From positions 1-5,720 of the forward strand of contig JANYFI010000513.1 of NCBI GenBank assembly GCA_025362765.1: 5,720 nt of DNA. The letters are read 5' to 3'. Shown here piece after piece: positions 5,533 through 5,720 of this stretch. A model generated the notes under the pieces. The model was not told where the DNA came from. It did no database searches and saw only the letters and a list, made by a program, of their open reading frames with translations. The position numbers were made by a program, and so were the translations under genes. Origin of the DNA: Ferruginibacter sp. Lineage in GTDB: Bacteria > Bacteroidota > Bacteroidia > Chitinophagales > Chitinophagaceae. Numbering within the stretch: the first letter of the stretch is position 1; every line of letters starts with the position of its first letter.

Positions 5533-5720
5533 CTACTTTCCCATCATTCCATCAACGCTTACTTTGCCGGGGCCAATTAATAAAATTGCAATAAATCCGG
5601 TAAGGTACAATGCAGCCAATTGCCCCTGGCCTAAAAAATTAAGGTGTGCTACTTTATACAAAGCAACGCTCATGGCAATAATTAATGGAATGCAGGCAAA
5701 CCTTGTAAACAAGCCGATGA
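5533..5720 (-). CDS. DoxX-family membrane protein (C-terminal part, start lies beyond the window)
   Basis: The minus-strand frame is open from the window edge to the TAG at 5535-5533 and gives 61 residues of the protein's C-terminus. Two hydrophobic helices are seen: about 4-24 of the fragment (FTRFACIPLIIAMSVALYKV) and about 34-49 (LAALYLTGFIAILLIG). The opening GLFTRFA and the closing GPGKVSVDGMMGK match the DoxX pattern of a GLFTR-like helix start and a terminal GPG-x-x-S-x-D. DoxX proteins are small four-helix inner-membrane proteins. They have been linked to quinone or thiosulfate oxidation and to redox homeostasis, but most members, including this one, have no assigned function. The N-terminal half is not visible. 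It points the same way as the thioesterase gene and lies upstream of it, with a 159 bp spacer between. Confidence 0.85.
   Translation of the reverse strand, partial: IGLFTRFACIPLIIAMSVALYKVAHLNFLGQGQLAALYLTGFIAILLIGPGKVSVDGMMGK

Noticed and set aside
1..5720. Mobile elements, CRISPR arrays, tRNA/rRNA genes, defence or toxin-antitoxin modules
   Set aside because: No transposase, integrase, terminal repeats, regularly spaced repeats or RNA gene signatures were seen. All identified genes are ordinary chromosomal families with similar base composition.

Overview
The window looks like a chromosomal housekeeping stretch from a Bacteroidota bacterium, probably Chitinophagaceae or a near relative. 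The reasons are moderate-to-low GC (about 40% by eye), starts without clear Shine-Dalgarno sequences, a DUF6526-type MTEQNYKNH membrane protein, and protein sequences that read like Bacteroidota homologues. This assignment is inference; no rRNA or other marker is present.

Layout from left to right. The C-terminal end of an unidentified plus-strand gene (1-90) converges on a minus-strand gene for a single-lipoyl-domain E2 acyltransferase of a 2-oxo acid dehydrogenase complex (100-1446). A 197 bp spacer (1447-1643) separates it from minus-strand cinA (1644-2903), which carries both the MoaB-like N-terminal domain and the PncC-type C-terminal domain. Only 43 bp away and divergent lies a secreted PBP4-type D-Ala-D-Ala carboxypeptidase, dacB (2947-4362, plus). 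After weak terminator-like hairpins comes a small two-helix membrane protein of the DUF6526 type (4457-4885, plus). A strong 9 bp hairpin with a T-tract separates it from a convergent minus-strand hotdog-fold acyl-CoA thioesterase (4963-5373). An AT-rich spacer (5374-5532) with several TTAATT-type palindromes follows. The window ends in the C-terminal part of a minus-strand DoxX-family membrane protein (5533-5720).

The genes do not form one pathway. They cover central or branched-chain carbon metabolism (E2), pyridine nucleotide salvage or repair (CinA), peptidoglycan remodelling (DacB), acyl-CoA hydrolysis (thioesterase) and two envelope proteins of unclear role (DUF6526, DoxX). Strand changes, spacers and terminators suggest mostly single-gene transcription units.

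I found no mobile element, CRISPR array, RNA gene, toxin-antitoxin or defence cassette, and nothing that amounts to a new multi-gene system. The most notable coding anomaly is in DacB: its third penicillin-binding-protein motif reads KDG where KTG or KSG is expected. The most notable non-coding signal is the palindrome cluster between the thioesterase and DoxX genes.
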